A stretch of DNA of 64,000 bases, from the NCBI GenBank assembly GCA_041389725.1, contig JAWKRG010000003.1, positions 744,001 to 808,000 on the forward strand, read 5' to 3'. This document shows positions 1 to 8,809 of the stretch, piece after piece; positions within the stretch are counted from its first letter, which is position 1; the number at the start of each line of letters is the position of its first letter. A program made the position numbers and the translations under genes. The stretch comes from Polyangiaceae bacterium. Lineage in GTDB: Bacteria; Myxococcota_A; Polyangia; Polyangiales; Polyangiaceae. The notes below the pieces were generated by a model that was given only the letters and a program-made list of their open reading frames with translations, was not told the origin of the DNA and did not search any database.

Positions 1-918
1 GCAACGCAGAATCCATACCCGACCATCACGGGCGTGACCGGGAACCAGGCTCCAGGAACAACGCGCAGTTGCATGAACCTTCATAACGGCCTGGTTGTCG
101 GAGCCGCCAACGACAACGGTTCGGCAGTGAGAGCGAACGCCACCATGTCGCCAGCAAGCCAGACCGCCAACTGGCAGGGAGCTAGCGGCTGGGAGTTGCC
201 CCACGTCGTGGCACCCGGCACGCAGATTGACAGTGCAGGCGTACTCGCAGGTCAGATCGAACTGATTGGCAACGGCAACGGGTCGTCCAGCTACGCCGCG
301 CCGCAGGTGGCTGGCGTCGCCGCTGCCGCCCAGCAAGTGAACGTCGCAATCCGGTCCTGGCCAGAAGCGTTCATCCCCGCGGTGCTCGTGGGCGCCGACC
401 AGAACGTGGACCAAGCGATGGGCGGCGTCTTCCCGCTCGATCTGGCGGACAATGTGGACGATCGCGATGGCGCCGGCCTTCTAAACGGATGGATCACGAC
501 GGCGGTTCTGCTGCCCGCGAACCAGCGGAACGGCGGCGGCACGCCCTCCACGGTTGGGCACGACTACGGCCTTCTGACGTTGAACGCGAACGCTTGGTAC
601 CCCGAGTTCTACAACGCCCGTGTGCCGCCAGGCCAATGGCTGCGGGTCGCGTCACACGCAATGGCGAAGGTCACCTGCGGCACACCCGCGTCCCAGAGCA
701 ACTGCACGGGCACCCAGCTCCCGCTAGTGGGGCTTTTCGTCGGCTCCAACAACTACTACCCGGCCATGACCAAGTACGTCGCGAATCCGAACCAAACCTA
801 TCAATACGCCGCGGTGCAAAACACCAAAAGCACGACGGAGGACTTCACGATCGCCATCTACCAGTACCAAAGCCCAATTCCATACACCACCTACGGCCTG
901 GCCTGGGTCGCGCAGTGA
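1..918 (+). CDS. Subtilase-family (S8) serine protease, C-terminal part (5' end outside window)
   Basis: The reading frame is open from base 1, so the gene begins upstream and only its last 305 codons are seen. The first in-window start codon is a GTG at 34, which is unlikely to be the true start. The fragment carries the C-terminal half of a subtilisin fold: VVGAANDNGS, HVVAPG, and the serine box SSSYAAPQVAG, whose third Ser (codon 289-291) aligns with the catalytic Ser of GTSMAAPHVAG. The Asp and His of the triad must lie upstream. About 200 residues follow the Ser box and look like an extra beta-rich domain. There is no MYXO-CTERM tail. It is probably an exported protease. The next gene starts 12 bp downstream, suggesting an operon. 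Confidence 0.85.
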   Translation, partial: ATQNPYPTITGVTGNQAPGTTRSCMNLHNGLVVGAANDNGSAVRANATMSPASQTANWQGASGWELPHVVAPGTQIDSAGVLAGQIELIGNGNGSSSYAAPQVAGVAAAAQQVNVAIRSWPEAFIPAVLVGADQNVDQAMGGVFPLDLADNVDDRDGAGLLNGWITTAVLLPANQRNGGGTPSTVGHDYGLLTLNANAWYPEFYNARVPPGQWLRVASHAMAKVTCGTPASQSNCTGTQLPLVGLFVGSNNYYPAMTKYVANPNQTYQYAAVQNTKSTTEDFTIAIYQYQSPIPYTTYGLAWVAQ

Positions 919-929
919 GGAGCACGACG

Positions 930-1517
930 ATGCAACGACGATGGACCTACGCATTCCTCCTCGCGCCGTTGGCCGCTCACCTGGCCTTCACGGCCTGCGC
1001 AAAGGACGACGGCATGAGCAAAGCCGACGCCAGCGCCGACGGCTCGGCAGGTTCGGCTGGCGACGCTAGCATCGACGGGTCGGCTGGTGACGCCAGCGCC
1101 GATGGTTCGGCAGGCAGCTCCAGTGACGCAATGTTGGACGGCGGCGCGGATGTGAACACCGACGCTTGTCCGCCCTACGACTTGAAGAGCTACGACGGCA
1201 GCACCGACGGCCTGTGTCCAGCCGGGGAAAACACGGGGTGCTTCTGTTTCGAGAAGACCCAGGGGGGCGGAGTGGAGTGTGATCCAAACGGTGCAGGATG
1301 CGTTCTGATTCCGTCCAATTGTGAGCGTTGTGGATGGCTGGACTGCACCCAATTGACGACCGCGTGTGCGGCGGTCTACCAACAGTCCGACATCGACGAT
1401 GCGAATCAGGGCCCTGCCCACTACCCCTGCGTCAGCGATCTAGAATGCCAACCCGGTCTCACAGGCTCGCTGTGCAATGTCCGCATCGGGAACCGCATGT
1501 TTTGCAGCGACCCTTGA
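930..1517 (+). CDS. Cys-rich lipoprotein with Asp/Ala/Gly/Ser linker
   Basis: 195 residues. The start at 930 gives a typical lipoprotein signal: basic MQRRW, a hydrophobic stretch, and lipobox AFTAC (Cys22). A GAGGAG ribosome-binding site overlaps the end of the preceding protease gene. After the Cys comes a low-complexity spacer made of DASADGSAG-like units (about residues 30-75), then a compact domain with about a dozen cysteines that probably form disulfides. No known family is recognised. The 12-bp spacing from the subtilase suggests co-expression, and the protein might be a partner or pro-domain-like factor, but that is a guess. Confidence 0.8.
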   Translation: MQRRWTYAFLLAPLAAHLAFTACAKDDGMSKADASADGSAGSAGDASIDGSAGDASADGSAGSSSDAMLDGGADVNTDACPPYDLKSYDGSTDGLCPAGENTGCFCFEKTQGGGVECDPNGAGCVLIPSNCERCGWLDCTQLTTACAAVYQQSDIDDANQGPAHYPCVSDLECQPGLTGSLCNVRIGNRMFCSDP

Positions 1518-1552
1518 GCAACGCCGTGCCCTGACCCAACGCCTCTGAACCG

Positions 1553-2263
1553 TCAGCCGGCGGACATCGCGGCTCGCGCCGCTCGTAGTTCGTCGCGGAT
1601 CTCGCGCAGCACGTCGACATGGGACGTCACGTGCGCGGCTGCGTGCGCGCGGTCGTCCTTGTCGCCGAGCCCGGCGTCACGGTAGGCGCGCAGCAAGGTC
1701 GAGATACGGTCGCGCACTTCCGGCGCGTTCTCGATGCCCACGAGCACGCCGTGATGCCCCGCGCCGCCATGCTGTCCCTGAGCGGGCGCGCCACCGCCGG
1801 CGGTGTCGATGCGCACGTTGGCGATCCCGACCAGGCGATCGATGGGGCCTTGATGCACGCTCACGTTCTGGACGTTGGCGAAGGTGTAGGTGCTTTCGCG
1901 GATGATCAGCGCTCCGTGACGAATGCGTAGGCTTCGATCGGTCACGATGTAGTAGCGCATGTCCCAATCCAGACGGATGAGAAACCAGCGCATCAGGCCG
2001 AGGGCAACCAGTCCGGTGATCAGGAACACGCTCGCCACCATGGCGGCGGGCTCGTCGGAGAAGAGGCCCGCAGCCAGCACCGGCAGCATCGGCAACGCGA
2101 AGAAGGCCATGAAGATGGCGAGGCCGATCAGCCGCACCGTGAGCAGACGCTTGGACGCGCGGAAGACCTCGGTCGTCCCTGGGCTGCCCGCAGGGGCATC
2201 CGGCGGCTGCGTGGGTGCGCTCAGCACGCGCAGCAACAGGCCTCGCACTGCGTCGTAGATCAC
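1553..2263 (-). CDS. PH-domain (bPH2/YdbS-like) membrane protein
   Basis: 236 residues with a GTG start. Two adjacent hydrophobic segments (about 47-95) are followed by a bacterial PH domain of the bPH2/DUF304 type, recognisable from YYIVTDRSLRIRHG and the strand pattern STYTFANVQNVSVHQG. The C-terminus is charged and helical. Homologues (YdbS/YdbT type) are inner-membrane proteins of unclear role. The start overlaps the stop of the upstream gene by 4 bp (GTGA), so the two are translationally coupled. The upstream gene is a second PH-domain protein, and both end with a similar EIRDELRA/EIRDEVRA helix, so the pair probably arose by duplication and may act as a complex. Confidence 0.8.
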   Translation of the reverse strand: MIYDAVRGLLLRVLSAPTQPPDAPAGSPGTTEVFRASKRLLTVRLIGLAIFMAFFALPMLPVLAAGLFSDEPAAMVASVFLITGLVALGLMRWFLIRLDWDMRYYIVTDRSLRIRHGALIIRESTYTFANVQNVSVHQGPIDRLVGIANVRIDTAGGGAPAQGQHGGAGHHGVLVGIENAPEVRDRISTLLRAYRDAGLGDKDDRAHAAAHVTSHVDVLREIRDELRAARAAMSAG

Positions 2264-2757
2264 TGCTTTGCCTCCGCGAGACCCTCGCGCAACGCCCTGA
2301 CTTCGTCGCGAATCTCGAGCAGCACGGCACCCACGTCACCGGAGAGGTGGTCACCCTGCGGAACGTCGTGCTTTGCGCCGCGCATGCGCTGGTAGAGAAA
2401 ATCCCGTACGGCTTCGAACTCTTCCAGGCCCTCGATGCTCATCTCGGCGCCCGCGCTGCCCGCCGCGGTCTGCACTTGGATGGTGGCGAGCCCCAACCAG
2501 CGCTCGAACAACCCCCGCGACAGGTGAATGTCCTGCACGCGGGCGTAGGTGAGATAGATTTCGCGCCGCCAGATGAGTCCCCAACTCATCGCGACCCCTT
2601 CGTCGTCGAAGCGATAGCGCAAGGTCTTGTACTTGAAATAGAAGGGCAGCGCGACGATGACGAACCACGGGCCCAGGCACAACAGCGCGATGGAGCGCAT
2701 GAGATAGAGCCACAGCAGCTTCGGGTGCGGACGCTCGATGGCGCGGATATCCACCAT
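2260..2757 (-). CDS. PH-domain (bPH2) membrane protein, partner of the next gene
   Basis: 165 residues from an ATG at 2757. The frame stays open upstream, but that extension is Arg/Pro-rich and lies antisense to the neighbouring gene, so the internal Met is preferred. A hydrophobic stretch (about 13-40) precedes a PH-like domain with LRYRFDDEGVAMSWG and YLTYARVQDIHLSRG, the equivalent of the xxDxRxxxxxG pattern of DUF304 proteins. The C-terminal helix (EIRDEVRALREGLAE) resembles that of the following gene. Coupling by a 4-bp overlap supports a heteromeric pair. The function is unknown. Confidence 0.75.
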   Translation of the reverse strand: MVDIRAIERPHPKLLWLYLMRSIALLCLGPWFVIVALPFYFKYKTLRYRFDDEGVAMSWGLIWRREIYLTYARVQDIHLSRGLFERWLGLATIQVQTAAGSAGAEMSIEGLEEFEAVRDFLYQRMRGAKHDVPQGDHLSGDVGAVLLEIRDEVRALREGLAEAKQ

Positions 2758-2840
2758 GAAGTTGCTGGTATCAAACGAGACGTGCGAAGAAAACCCGCGA
2801 CGTGCCTTTGCTGCCACACGTGATAGATTCCGCCTTCGCG

Positions 2841-3788
2841 ATGGGTTTCGTAGGCCACCGCTGGGCGGGAGTACTGCTGACGGCGGTCGCGGGCTGCATC
2901 TCCGCCGCGTCGCCCCCGCCTGCCATCGTGGGCAAGGGCACGCCAGCGCCCTCGGCCACCGCCGCACCACGCGAGGCGGGGTCGCCCGATGCGGCGACGA
3001 GTGCGGAGCACCATGACGAACCCGAAGAAGGCGTCGTGAGTCCCGAGGGCTACGACGAGTACGAAGAGCACGAACTCGCGGAGCTGGAAGGCCTGGAGCA
3101 TCCCACGGCGCCGCAACACGAGCCGCATCAGCCACCACCCCAGCAGTACCCCTTCCACGCGACACTGCCTGCGAAGGAGATGACCGCTTCGTCGCCCGCG
3201 CAGCGCTACGCGAGCCTGAGCCCCGGCGCCTGTCGCACCGAGCTGGGGCGACGCAAGATCTCGGCAGTACGACTGGGTGGCAACGTTCCCGGCATCGCGA
3301 GCCCCATGCGCCTGCCCAAGGAACTGAACGGCGTGCGTTTGATCGTGCCGCCCAAGACCACGAAGTGGAGCATGCTGGACTGTCGCCTGGTGCTCGCCCT
3401 CGACGATCTCACGCGCCTGCTTGTCACCCACGACGTCACGGCGATGGCGGTCGGGAACTTCTACCGACCCTGGTCGAAGCTTCGCAAGCGAGTGAAGAGC
3501 CAGCACCACTACGGCCTGGCGGCCGACATCGTGAGCTTCACGCTGAAGGACGGCAGCACCCTGGATGTCACGCGGGACTTCCAGGCCACAGTGGGGGAAC
3601 AGGCCTGCGGCCCCGAGGCGGTCATGCACGAGTACACCGAAGCGGCCGTGCGCCTGCGCAACCTGATGTGCGACGTGGCCCGCGCCAAGCTGTTCCACCA
3701 CATGCTCTCACCCAGCTTCAACACCGCGCACCGCGACCACTTCCACTGGGACATCAAGCGCGAGGGCTACGCCGTCATCGTACGCTAG
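2841..3788 (+). CDS. Extensin-like C-terminal domain lipoprotein (D,D-carboxypeptidase-like fold)
   Basis: 315 residues. An earlier ATG at 2802 is possible, but the Met at 2841 gives a proper lipoprotein signal (LLTAVAGC). A Pro/Glu/His-rich linker (about 20-110) leads to a domain of the extensin-like C family, with KSQHHYGLAADI and HRDHFHWD, the His/Asp metal-site motifs shared with the LAS/M15-like peptidases. It probably acts on peptidoglycan in the periplasm, though catalysis is inferred from the motifs only. It is divergent from the PH-domain pair and convergent with the HEAT-repeat gene. Confidence 0.8.
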   Translation: MGFVGHRWAGVLLTAVAGCISAASPPPAIVGKGTPAPSATAAPREAGSPDAATSAEHHDEPEEGVVSPEGYDEYEEHELAELEGLEHPTAPQHEPHQPPPQQYPFHATLPAKEMTASSPAQRYASLSPGACRTELGRRKISAVRLGGNVPGIASPMRLPKELNGVRLIVPPKTTKWSMLDCRLVLALDDLTRLLVTHDVTAMAVGNFYRPWSKLRKRVKSQHHYGLAADIVSFTLKDGSTLDVTRDFQATVGEQACGPEAVMHEYTEAAVRLRNLMCDVARAKLFHHMLSPSFNTAHRDHFHWDIKREGYAVIVR

Positions 3789-3843
3789 CACCGGCGCGCC
3801 ACCGCACACCGGCGCCGTGCGTCCCGCAGGCCGACAGCCCCGG

Positions 3844-3862
3844 TCGCCCGCCTGACGGGCGA
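3844..3862. terminator. Hairpin between convergent genes
   Basis: A perfect 7-bp stem, TCGCCCG and CGGGCGA, with a 5-base loop lies in the 105-bp gap between two convergent genes. There is no T-run, so it would be a weak intrinsic terminator or a bidirectional pause site. Confidence 0.35.
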
Positions 3863-3893
3863 GCCCGGTGGGTGACCCATCACCAGGGGGGGC

Positions 3894-4826
3894 TCAGGGT
3901 CGGACGCGAGGGGCGAGATCCTTCAGCAATGCATCGATACGTGCTTGCGTGCGGGCGTCCGCGTGGGGGCGCGCCACTTGCAGCATCGGCACGGCGTTGG
4001 GATGGGCCACGACGAGCAGAGCGCGAGCCGCCTTTTCCCGAACGTAGCCACCGTGCTTCAAGAACACGTTCACCAGCGCGGTGGTGGCGACGCCGCGCAC
4101 CTCGTTCTGTTCCTTGACCTTGGCCACCGCTGGGGTTTCCCAGGCCCAGGAGTTGCCGACGTCGGACAGCGAATCCACGACGACCCTGAGCGTGGGCTCG
4201 TCGTTGGTGACGGCTTGGCGCGACAGCTCCTTGGCGATGACCGCGCGGCGGCACTCGCCCAGGGCGGCGAGAATCGGCAGTCGGCTGTCACCGGGGTTGT
4301 TGGCCATCGCAATCAGGCGCATGGCCGAGTCGTCGTCACCGAGCTTGCCCAGCGCTTCAGCCGCAGCACGCACGACCTCGAACTGTTTCTCCCGCGCGAG
4401 GACCGCCAAGAGCACGGGTTTGCTACGTGCGTCTCGCAGCTCGCCAACGGCTTCGATCAGGCCCACGCGCAGGGTGGTCCACGCCGAGTCGTTCAGATCG
4501 CCGCGAGCTGGAGCGTCGACGGCCAACATCTCCAGCATGGGCATCAAGCCCTCGGGTCCGACAGCGCGCAGTTGGCGCGTGATGGTGGCGGCTCGGCCGC
4601 GCTTGTTCTGATCCATCTCGCGGGCCATGGCCGGGGCCTTGGCGATGCGCTGGAAGGCGACGGGGTGCTTGCTGCGCGCCTTGGCAATCGCAGCAGTCAG
4701 CGTCGTGCGTTCCTTGGCAGCCAGGTCCTTGCTCTGCAGCACCAGACCACGGGCGAAGGCCACGCTGGACACGAGGCTGAGCAGCCCCGCCACGGAAAGG
4801 CTCGTCAGGAGTTTTCGTGTGCTCAT
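3894..4826 (-). CDS. Exported HEAT-repeat protein
   Basis: 310 residues. A Sec signal (MSTRKLLTSLSVAGLLSLVSS, cut near AFA) is followed by alpha-helical repeats of HEAT type over most of the length. Examples are the repeats around PVLLAVLAREKQFEVVRAAA, AEALGKLGDDDSAMRLIA and VREKAARALLVVAHPNAVPML. No catalytic motif is visible, so it is a likely protein-binding scaffold in the periplasm. The ATG at 4826 overlaps the TGA of the upstream deiminase gene by 4 bp (ATGA), indicating translational coupling and a functional link to it. A slightly longer start at 4844 is possible but would run into the deiminase gene. Confidence 0.8.
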   Translation of the reverse strand: MSTRKLLTSLSVAGLLSLVSSVAFARGLVLQSKDLAAKERTTLTAAIAKARSKHPVAFQRIAKAPAMAREMDQNKRGRAATITRQLRAVGPEGLMPMLEMLAVDAPARGDLNDSAWTTLRVGLIEAVGELRDARSKPVLLAVLAREKQFEVVRAAAEALGKLGDDDSAMRLIAMANNPGDSRLPILAALGECRRAVIAKELSRQAVTNDEPTLRVVVDSLSDVGNSWAWETPAVAKVKEQNEVRGVATTALVNVFLKHGGYVREKAARALLVVAHPNAVPMLQVARPHADARTQARIDALLKDLAPRVRP

Positions 4827-7153
4827 TTTCCGCTCTCCCACCATTTCGTCGTCACGGCTCGATCGGCGTTACTGCCGCAGTGCACTTCACCCAAGAGGCG
4901 GTGATACAGATCCCAGTCCTCGACCCACTTCACGGTGATGCCCAAAGGCGCCAGTGCGTTCTGCATCTGCACCTTGAAGATGTCGCTGCCATTGATGACC
5001 GGGCCATGTGGGTCGGGAGCGGCGAACACCTTGTCGCCGACGTACACGCCGTTGACGGTGCCGGGCTGATACGCCACGGAGTAGCCACCGGAACTCCAGT
5101 GCAAGTACGGAATGCGGATCATCTCCGAGTCCGTGAGTCCGGTCGCTGCCTTGATGGTGTTGACCTGCGCCAGCACCTCGGTTTCGGCCGCAGCACTCTC
5201 GTTCATCACGTTGGTGTCGGCCAGCACCTGATTGATGGTCGCTGCGGCAGAGCTTCCGTTCGACCAGTTCTTGCCACTGAACATCACGGCGTTACCGTTG
5301 CCCTGAGCCTTGGCTTGCTGAAGCATGGTCTTGGCGAGGCCCGCGTCGTTGACCAGCATGACCCAGCCGCGCGGAGTGTTCGCCTTCACGAAGCTGACGG
5401 TCTCATCCACGTGGCCGACGGCCAGCCAGGAAGTATCGATCAGCAGCGGCGGCTGCACCGCCTGGGCGACCAACATCCCTTGGAAGGCCTGATCCGGGTA
5501 GAAGCTCGGCGTGCTTCCGCGCAGGATGCGGCCCAAGGGGTACGACTGCCCGCCGAAGGTGAAGGGCGGAATGGTCTCCGTGTTGCCGAAGGAGTTCAGG
5601 GTGTCCGCCTGGTTGGGATGGTTCGGGTCGTACTGGGTCACGCCCGCCTTGTCCTTGCCCCGGAACACCGTGTAGACGACCTTGCCGGCAGCGCGGAGCT
5701 GACCGGTGTAGTTCGCCGAGCGGAAATAGACGCGAACGATGTGCTGTCCGCCACCCGCCGTGGGCATCGACATATACCCGGTCTCGAAGAAGTCCTGGGT
5801 CCACTGGTCGCTGACGGCCATGGTCGAGAAGGTGCTGCCGCCCGAGGCACAAGCGGCCTGCAAGTCTGCCCGGAACACCTGAGAAGAGTTGCCGCTCAGG
5901 GCCGTGGCGTAGATGTCCGTCGCCGTTTGCGCGTGGTGACTGAGCATCACGGGCGACATGCGCATGCGCACGGTGTCGCTGCCGGACCCGCCCGCGGTGA
6001 GCGCCACGTTCACGTCCAGAATGCCATTCCAGGACGAGTCGCGCAGGATGTCCTTGCCTTCGATGCGAAGCTCGAGACCGCTCTTCAGCTCGGCCGCCGT
6101 GAGGCCCGAGCCCGAGGCGATGGCCACGTAGGAGTTGCCGACGCGCTTGAACAAGCGTGTCCGCGACGCTGCGGCAGACGGCGTCACGCTGATGCTGGCG
6201 GCCGCGTTCGCGGGCGCGGCGGTCCAGGGCAACAACATGATCGTGGCTAGGTCTTCCAGATCCGTCACACCGTCGACCGTGGTGTTCGCGCCATCGTGAC
6301 AAGCCGCCAGCGCGGAGTCCGTGCCCGTCTTGGGACACTTGCCCTCGTCGTCGTCGATGTTCGCCATGAACACGGCGCCAACGCTGGCGTTCCAGGTCGT
6401 TTCGTTGGCTTCATCGCTGCTGCCGACGGTGTCGACGCTGCCGTCGCGGTTGGCGTCGACGCGCAGGTCGAGACCCACGGCCGTGCCGCCGCCAATGCCG
6501 CCGCTGCCACCGATTCCGCCGATTCCACCCGTGCCGCCGGTAGCACCCGTGCCACCGGTAGCACCCGTGCCACCGACACCGCCCGTACCACCGGTGCCAC
6601 CCGTGCCGCCACACACGGAGGTGTAGTCGGTGCAACAGTCGCCGTAGCCGACGCAGTCCGTGTCGCAGTAGCAGTTCGGATTGCTACCCGGAACCGGCTG
6701 CGTGCTGCCGCACCATCCCGAGCAACTGTTCGGTCCTCCGGCCGTGCCGCCGCTTCCAGCAGTGCCACCGGTCGCACCAGCACCACCCGCACCGCCGGAG
6801 CCACTCGCGCCTCCACCACCACACGCCGACTGGTAGTCGGGGCAGCAGTTGCCGCTCTGGACGCACTGGGCGTTGCAGAAGCAGAAGAAGCCTGGCGCCG
6901 GGTTCGGGAGCTCGCACATTCCAGCGCAGCTCGGCGCGCCGCCGCCGGTTGCGCCAGCGCCCGCGAATCCTCCCGTGGCCCCGGCTCCGGCGCTGCCCGA
7001 AGCCGCACCAAAGGCACCGAAGCCTCCAGCAGCTGACGAGCCACCTGCGCCGCTAGTGGCACCGCCACCTAGCCCGCCGTTACCACCGCTCGAACCGCAA
7101 CCCATTGCCATGAGTGCAGCTGCAGCGGTGCCCATCCATCCGAGACGTGTCAT
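4823..7153 (-). CDS. Protein-arginine deiminase (PAD) lipoprotein with two somatomedin-B-like modules
   Basis: 776 residues from an ATG at 7153 preceded by GGAGG. Layout: lipoprotein signal with lipobox AMGC (Cys19); Gly/Ala/Ser linker; somatomedin-B-like module (about 76-111: C-x3-C, CxC, CC, DY, C); linker; second such module (about 144-181); Gly/Thr/Ile linker; then from about 227 a PAD middle domain (RVDANRDGSVDT, like the DxDxDG calcium loop) and a PAD catalytic domain. Active-site matches to vertebrate PADs: WTQD (Asp454), VGHVDE (His581, Asp583), GEVHCGSN (Cys759), plus HGPVING and the closing KWW. Spacing between them (127, 2 and 176 residues) is close to that of human PAD4 (121, 2 and 172). 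The family converts peptidyl-arginine to citrulline, using calcium in vertebrates. Here it would sit on the envelope or outer surface. It is coupled to the HEAT-repeat gene by a 4-bp overlap. Confidence 0.93.
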   Translation of the reverse strand: MTRLGWMGTAAAALMAMGCGSSGGNGGLGGGATSGAGGSSAAGGFGAFGAASGSAGAGATGGFAGAGATGGGAPSCAGMCELPNPAPGFFCFCNAQCVQSGNCCPDYQSACGGGGASGSGGAGGAGATGGTAGSGGTAGGPNSCSGWCGSTQPVPGSNPNCYCDTDCVGYGDCCTDYTSVCGGTGGTGGTGGVGGTGATGGTGATGGTGGIGGIGGSGGIGGGTAVGLDLRVDANRDGSVDTVGSSDEANETTWNASVGAVFMANIDDDEGKCPKTGTDSALAACHDGANTTVDGVTDLEDLATIMLLPWTAAPANAAASISVTPSAAASRTRLFKRVGNSYVAIASGSGLTAAELKSGLELRIEGKDILRDSSWNGILDVNVALTAGGSGSDTVRMRMSPVMLSHHAQTATDIYATALSGNSSQVFRADLQAACASGGSTFSTMAVSDQWTQDFFETGYMSMPTAGGGQHIVRVYFRSANYTGQLRAAGKVVYTVFRGKDKAGVTQYDPNHPNQADTLNSFGNTETIPPFTFGGQSYPLGRILRGSTPSFYPDQAFQGMLVAQAVQPPLLIDTSWLAVGHVDETVSFVKANTPRGWVMLVNDAGLAKTMLQQAKAQGNGNAVMFSGKNWSNGSSAAATINQVLADTNVMNESAAAETEVLAQVNTIKAATGLTDSEMIRIPYLHWSSGGYSVAYQPGTVNGVYVGDKVFAAPDPHGPVINGSDIFKVQMQNALAPLGITVKWVEDWDLYHRLLGEVHCGSNADRAVTTKWWESGK

Positions 7154-7335
7154 CCGCGACCTCCAACCAACCGTGTAGTGCCGTGTGGGCGGCGGTGGGA
7201 TGGTAGCTGATTCTCGGCGACGTGCAGGTGCCTCAGCCCGCCTGCGCATCGAAAAGCCGCCAGTGACAACGGAATTGTTCAGAAAGAGTGGAATCTCGGG
7301 GCTTCTCAGCAAGCTGCTCAGCGACCCGCGGGTTC

Positions 7336-8034
7336 TCAGCGCCCCCGTCGACCCCGCCCGAAGCCGCCCTCTTCCTCGCGGAAGTCCTGGTAGTCCTTCA
7401 TCTGCGACTCACTCAGCACCTCGGCGAGCTTGTCGTCGGTCTCCTTCTGCATCGTCCGCATGCGCTCGCGCCAATCGTTGCGCGTGGTGGGCACAGCGCC
7501 CGCGTCGGGGTCGCGCAGTGCGCGCATGCGCTCCACGCGATCGAGCAAGATCTTCTCCACCTTGCTTCGCTGGTCTGGCGTGAGCTTGAGCCTTTCCGCG
7601 AGCTGATCGGTCTGACGCTTCACCCGTTCCTGCTGCAGCTGCGTGCGGCGTGTCTGGCGCTCGTCACTCTTCTCTTGCTCCACCTTGTCCATGACGCTGC
7701 GCACGGAAAGCTCGAAGACAGGGTCCTCGGGGTGGATGAAGGGCACGGCCGTGCCGCCGTCCTCCGAAGCGGAGATGCTCTTCGCGTACTGCGCCAAGGC
7801 CTGAGCGGCGGCGCTCTTCTTCTTGAGTTGAGCCACCTCGCGCTCGAGCGCGGCGATGCGCGCCGCCTCCCCACTTGCCGCTGCAGCGGGAGCGTTTTCC
7901 GCTTCGCGGCTCTCTGCCGACGCAGTGGTGCGGGCGGCTTTGCCGCTCGGCTTCATCACCAGGCCGACGGCTCCGCCGCCGACGGCTCCACCGAGCAATC
8001 CAGCGAGCACGAGAGGCAACATGGGCTGGCTCAT
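7336..8034 (-). CDS. Membrane-anchored coiled-coil protein (LTxxQ/Spy-like C-terminal part)
   Basis: 232 residues. An N-terminal Gly/Ala-rich transmembrane helix (about 5-28) and an Ala-rich linker are followed by a coiled coil (AARIAALEREVAQLKKK). The long charged helical region contains LKLTPDQRSKVEKIL, which resembles the LTxxQ motif of Spy/CpxP-type periplasmic chaperones. It ends in a Gly/Arg tail (GGFGRGRRGR). The role is unknown; a stress-sensing or chaperone function is only inferred from the motif. Confidence 0.7.
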   Translation of the reverse strand: MSQPMLPLVLAGLLGGAVGGGAVGLVMKPSGKAARTTASAESREAENAPAAAASGEAARIAALEREVAQLKKKSAAAQALAQYAKSISASEDGGTAVPFIHPEDPVFELSVRSVMDKVEQEKSDERQTRRTQLQQERVKRQTDQLAERLKLTPDQRSKVEKILLDRVERMRALRDPDAGAVPTTRNDWRERMRTMQKETDDKLAEVLSESQMKDYQDFREEEGGFGRGRRGR

Positions 8035-8198
8035 GGCTCGAATATGCCTCCATCCACGGCAGCGTTAAACCGACCCGACTGGAGATTCACGCGAGTCCGG
8101 TAGTCTGGATGGGATTGGGCAGATCCCCTTCCTTCCCTCGGTCATTCATACCTTCCTGTGCCCTCTCTCTCGACTCGAGAAGTGGTAGCGTCCGCGCA

Positions 8199-8801
8199 AT
8201 GCGCTTCCGCATCGGCATCGTTCTCGCGAGCCTGTTCACGGCTCCCCTCGGCGCTGGCAAGCCCGCGACGGCGCCCGATGACCCAGTCGTAGTACGCGTC
8301 GGCAACGTCGAAGTGCGCGCGTCCGAGCTGGCGGAGCGACTGCAAAAGCTTCACGAGTTCGAGCGGCAGAGCTTCGGCCGCACCGCAGCCGAGGTGCGCC
8401 GCGCCTACGTCGAAAAGAAGCTACTGCCCGAGCTGCTACAGAGCGAAGAGGCGCGACGACGCGGCTTCGCTCGACGCGCTGAGGTGCGCACAAAGACTGA
8501 AGCGTTACTCGTCTCCGCGTTGAAGGAGAGCATCCTGAGCGAAGTGGATGCAAAACTGACCGACGCCGAGATCCGCGCCTACTGCGAGCGCAGCGCTACC
8601 CCCGGCAAAGAAACGACCGGAGCGTCGAAGGACTGCGCGCGCGACGCCCTCTCCTACCGCATCGCCCTGCGGCGCGAGAAAGCCTTCAAGCAATTGGCGC
8701 AGCTGGAGAAAGAGCTGCGCGCACGCGAGGTGAAGGGAAAAGACGCGTCGGCGCTGTCTGCACTAGTGGTCCCAGAGCGCGGCGCCATCGGCACGCGCTA
8801 G
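8199..8801 (+). CDS. SurA-N-like periplasmic protein (peptidyl-prolyl isomerase-related, no parvulin domain)
   Basis: 200 residues from an ATG at 8199 with a signal peptide (MRFRIGIVLASLFTAPLGAG). The next segment, VVVRVGNVEVRASELAERLQ, matches the opening of the SurA/PrsA N-terminal chaperone domain, where a beta strand with a G-x-x-V pattern is followed by helices. Helical sequence rich in Glu, Arg and Ala continues to the end. The parvulin rotamase domain is absent, so it would be a chaperone-only relative. The long in-frame upstream extension overlaps the divergent gene and is not coding. Confidence 0.65.
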   Translation: MRFRIGIVLASLFTAPLGAGKPATAPDDPVVVRVGNVEVRASELAERLQKLHEFERQSFGRTAAEVRRAYVEKKLLPELLQSEEARRRGFARRAEVRTKTEALLVSALKESILSEVDAKLTDAEIRAYCERSATPGKETTGASKDCARDALSYRIALRREKAFKQLAQLEKELRAREVKGKDASALSALVVPERGAIGTR

Positions 8802-8809
8802 GCGAGGCG

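Noticed and set aside
2586..3701. 371-codon minus-strand open frame
   Set aside because: It overlaps the extensin-like gene and PH-domain gene in wrong frames and has no known motif.
4817..6250. 477-codon plus-strand open frame
   Set aside because: Antisense to the PAD gene, which is conserved to the catalytic residues.
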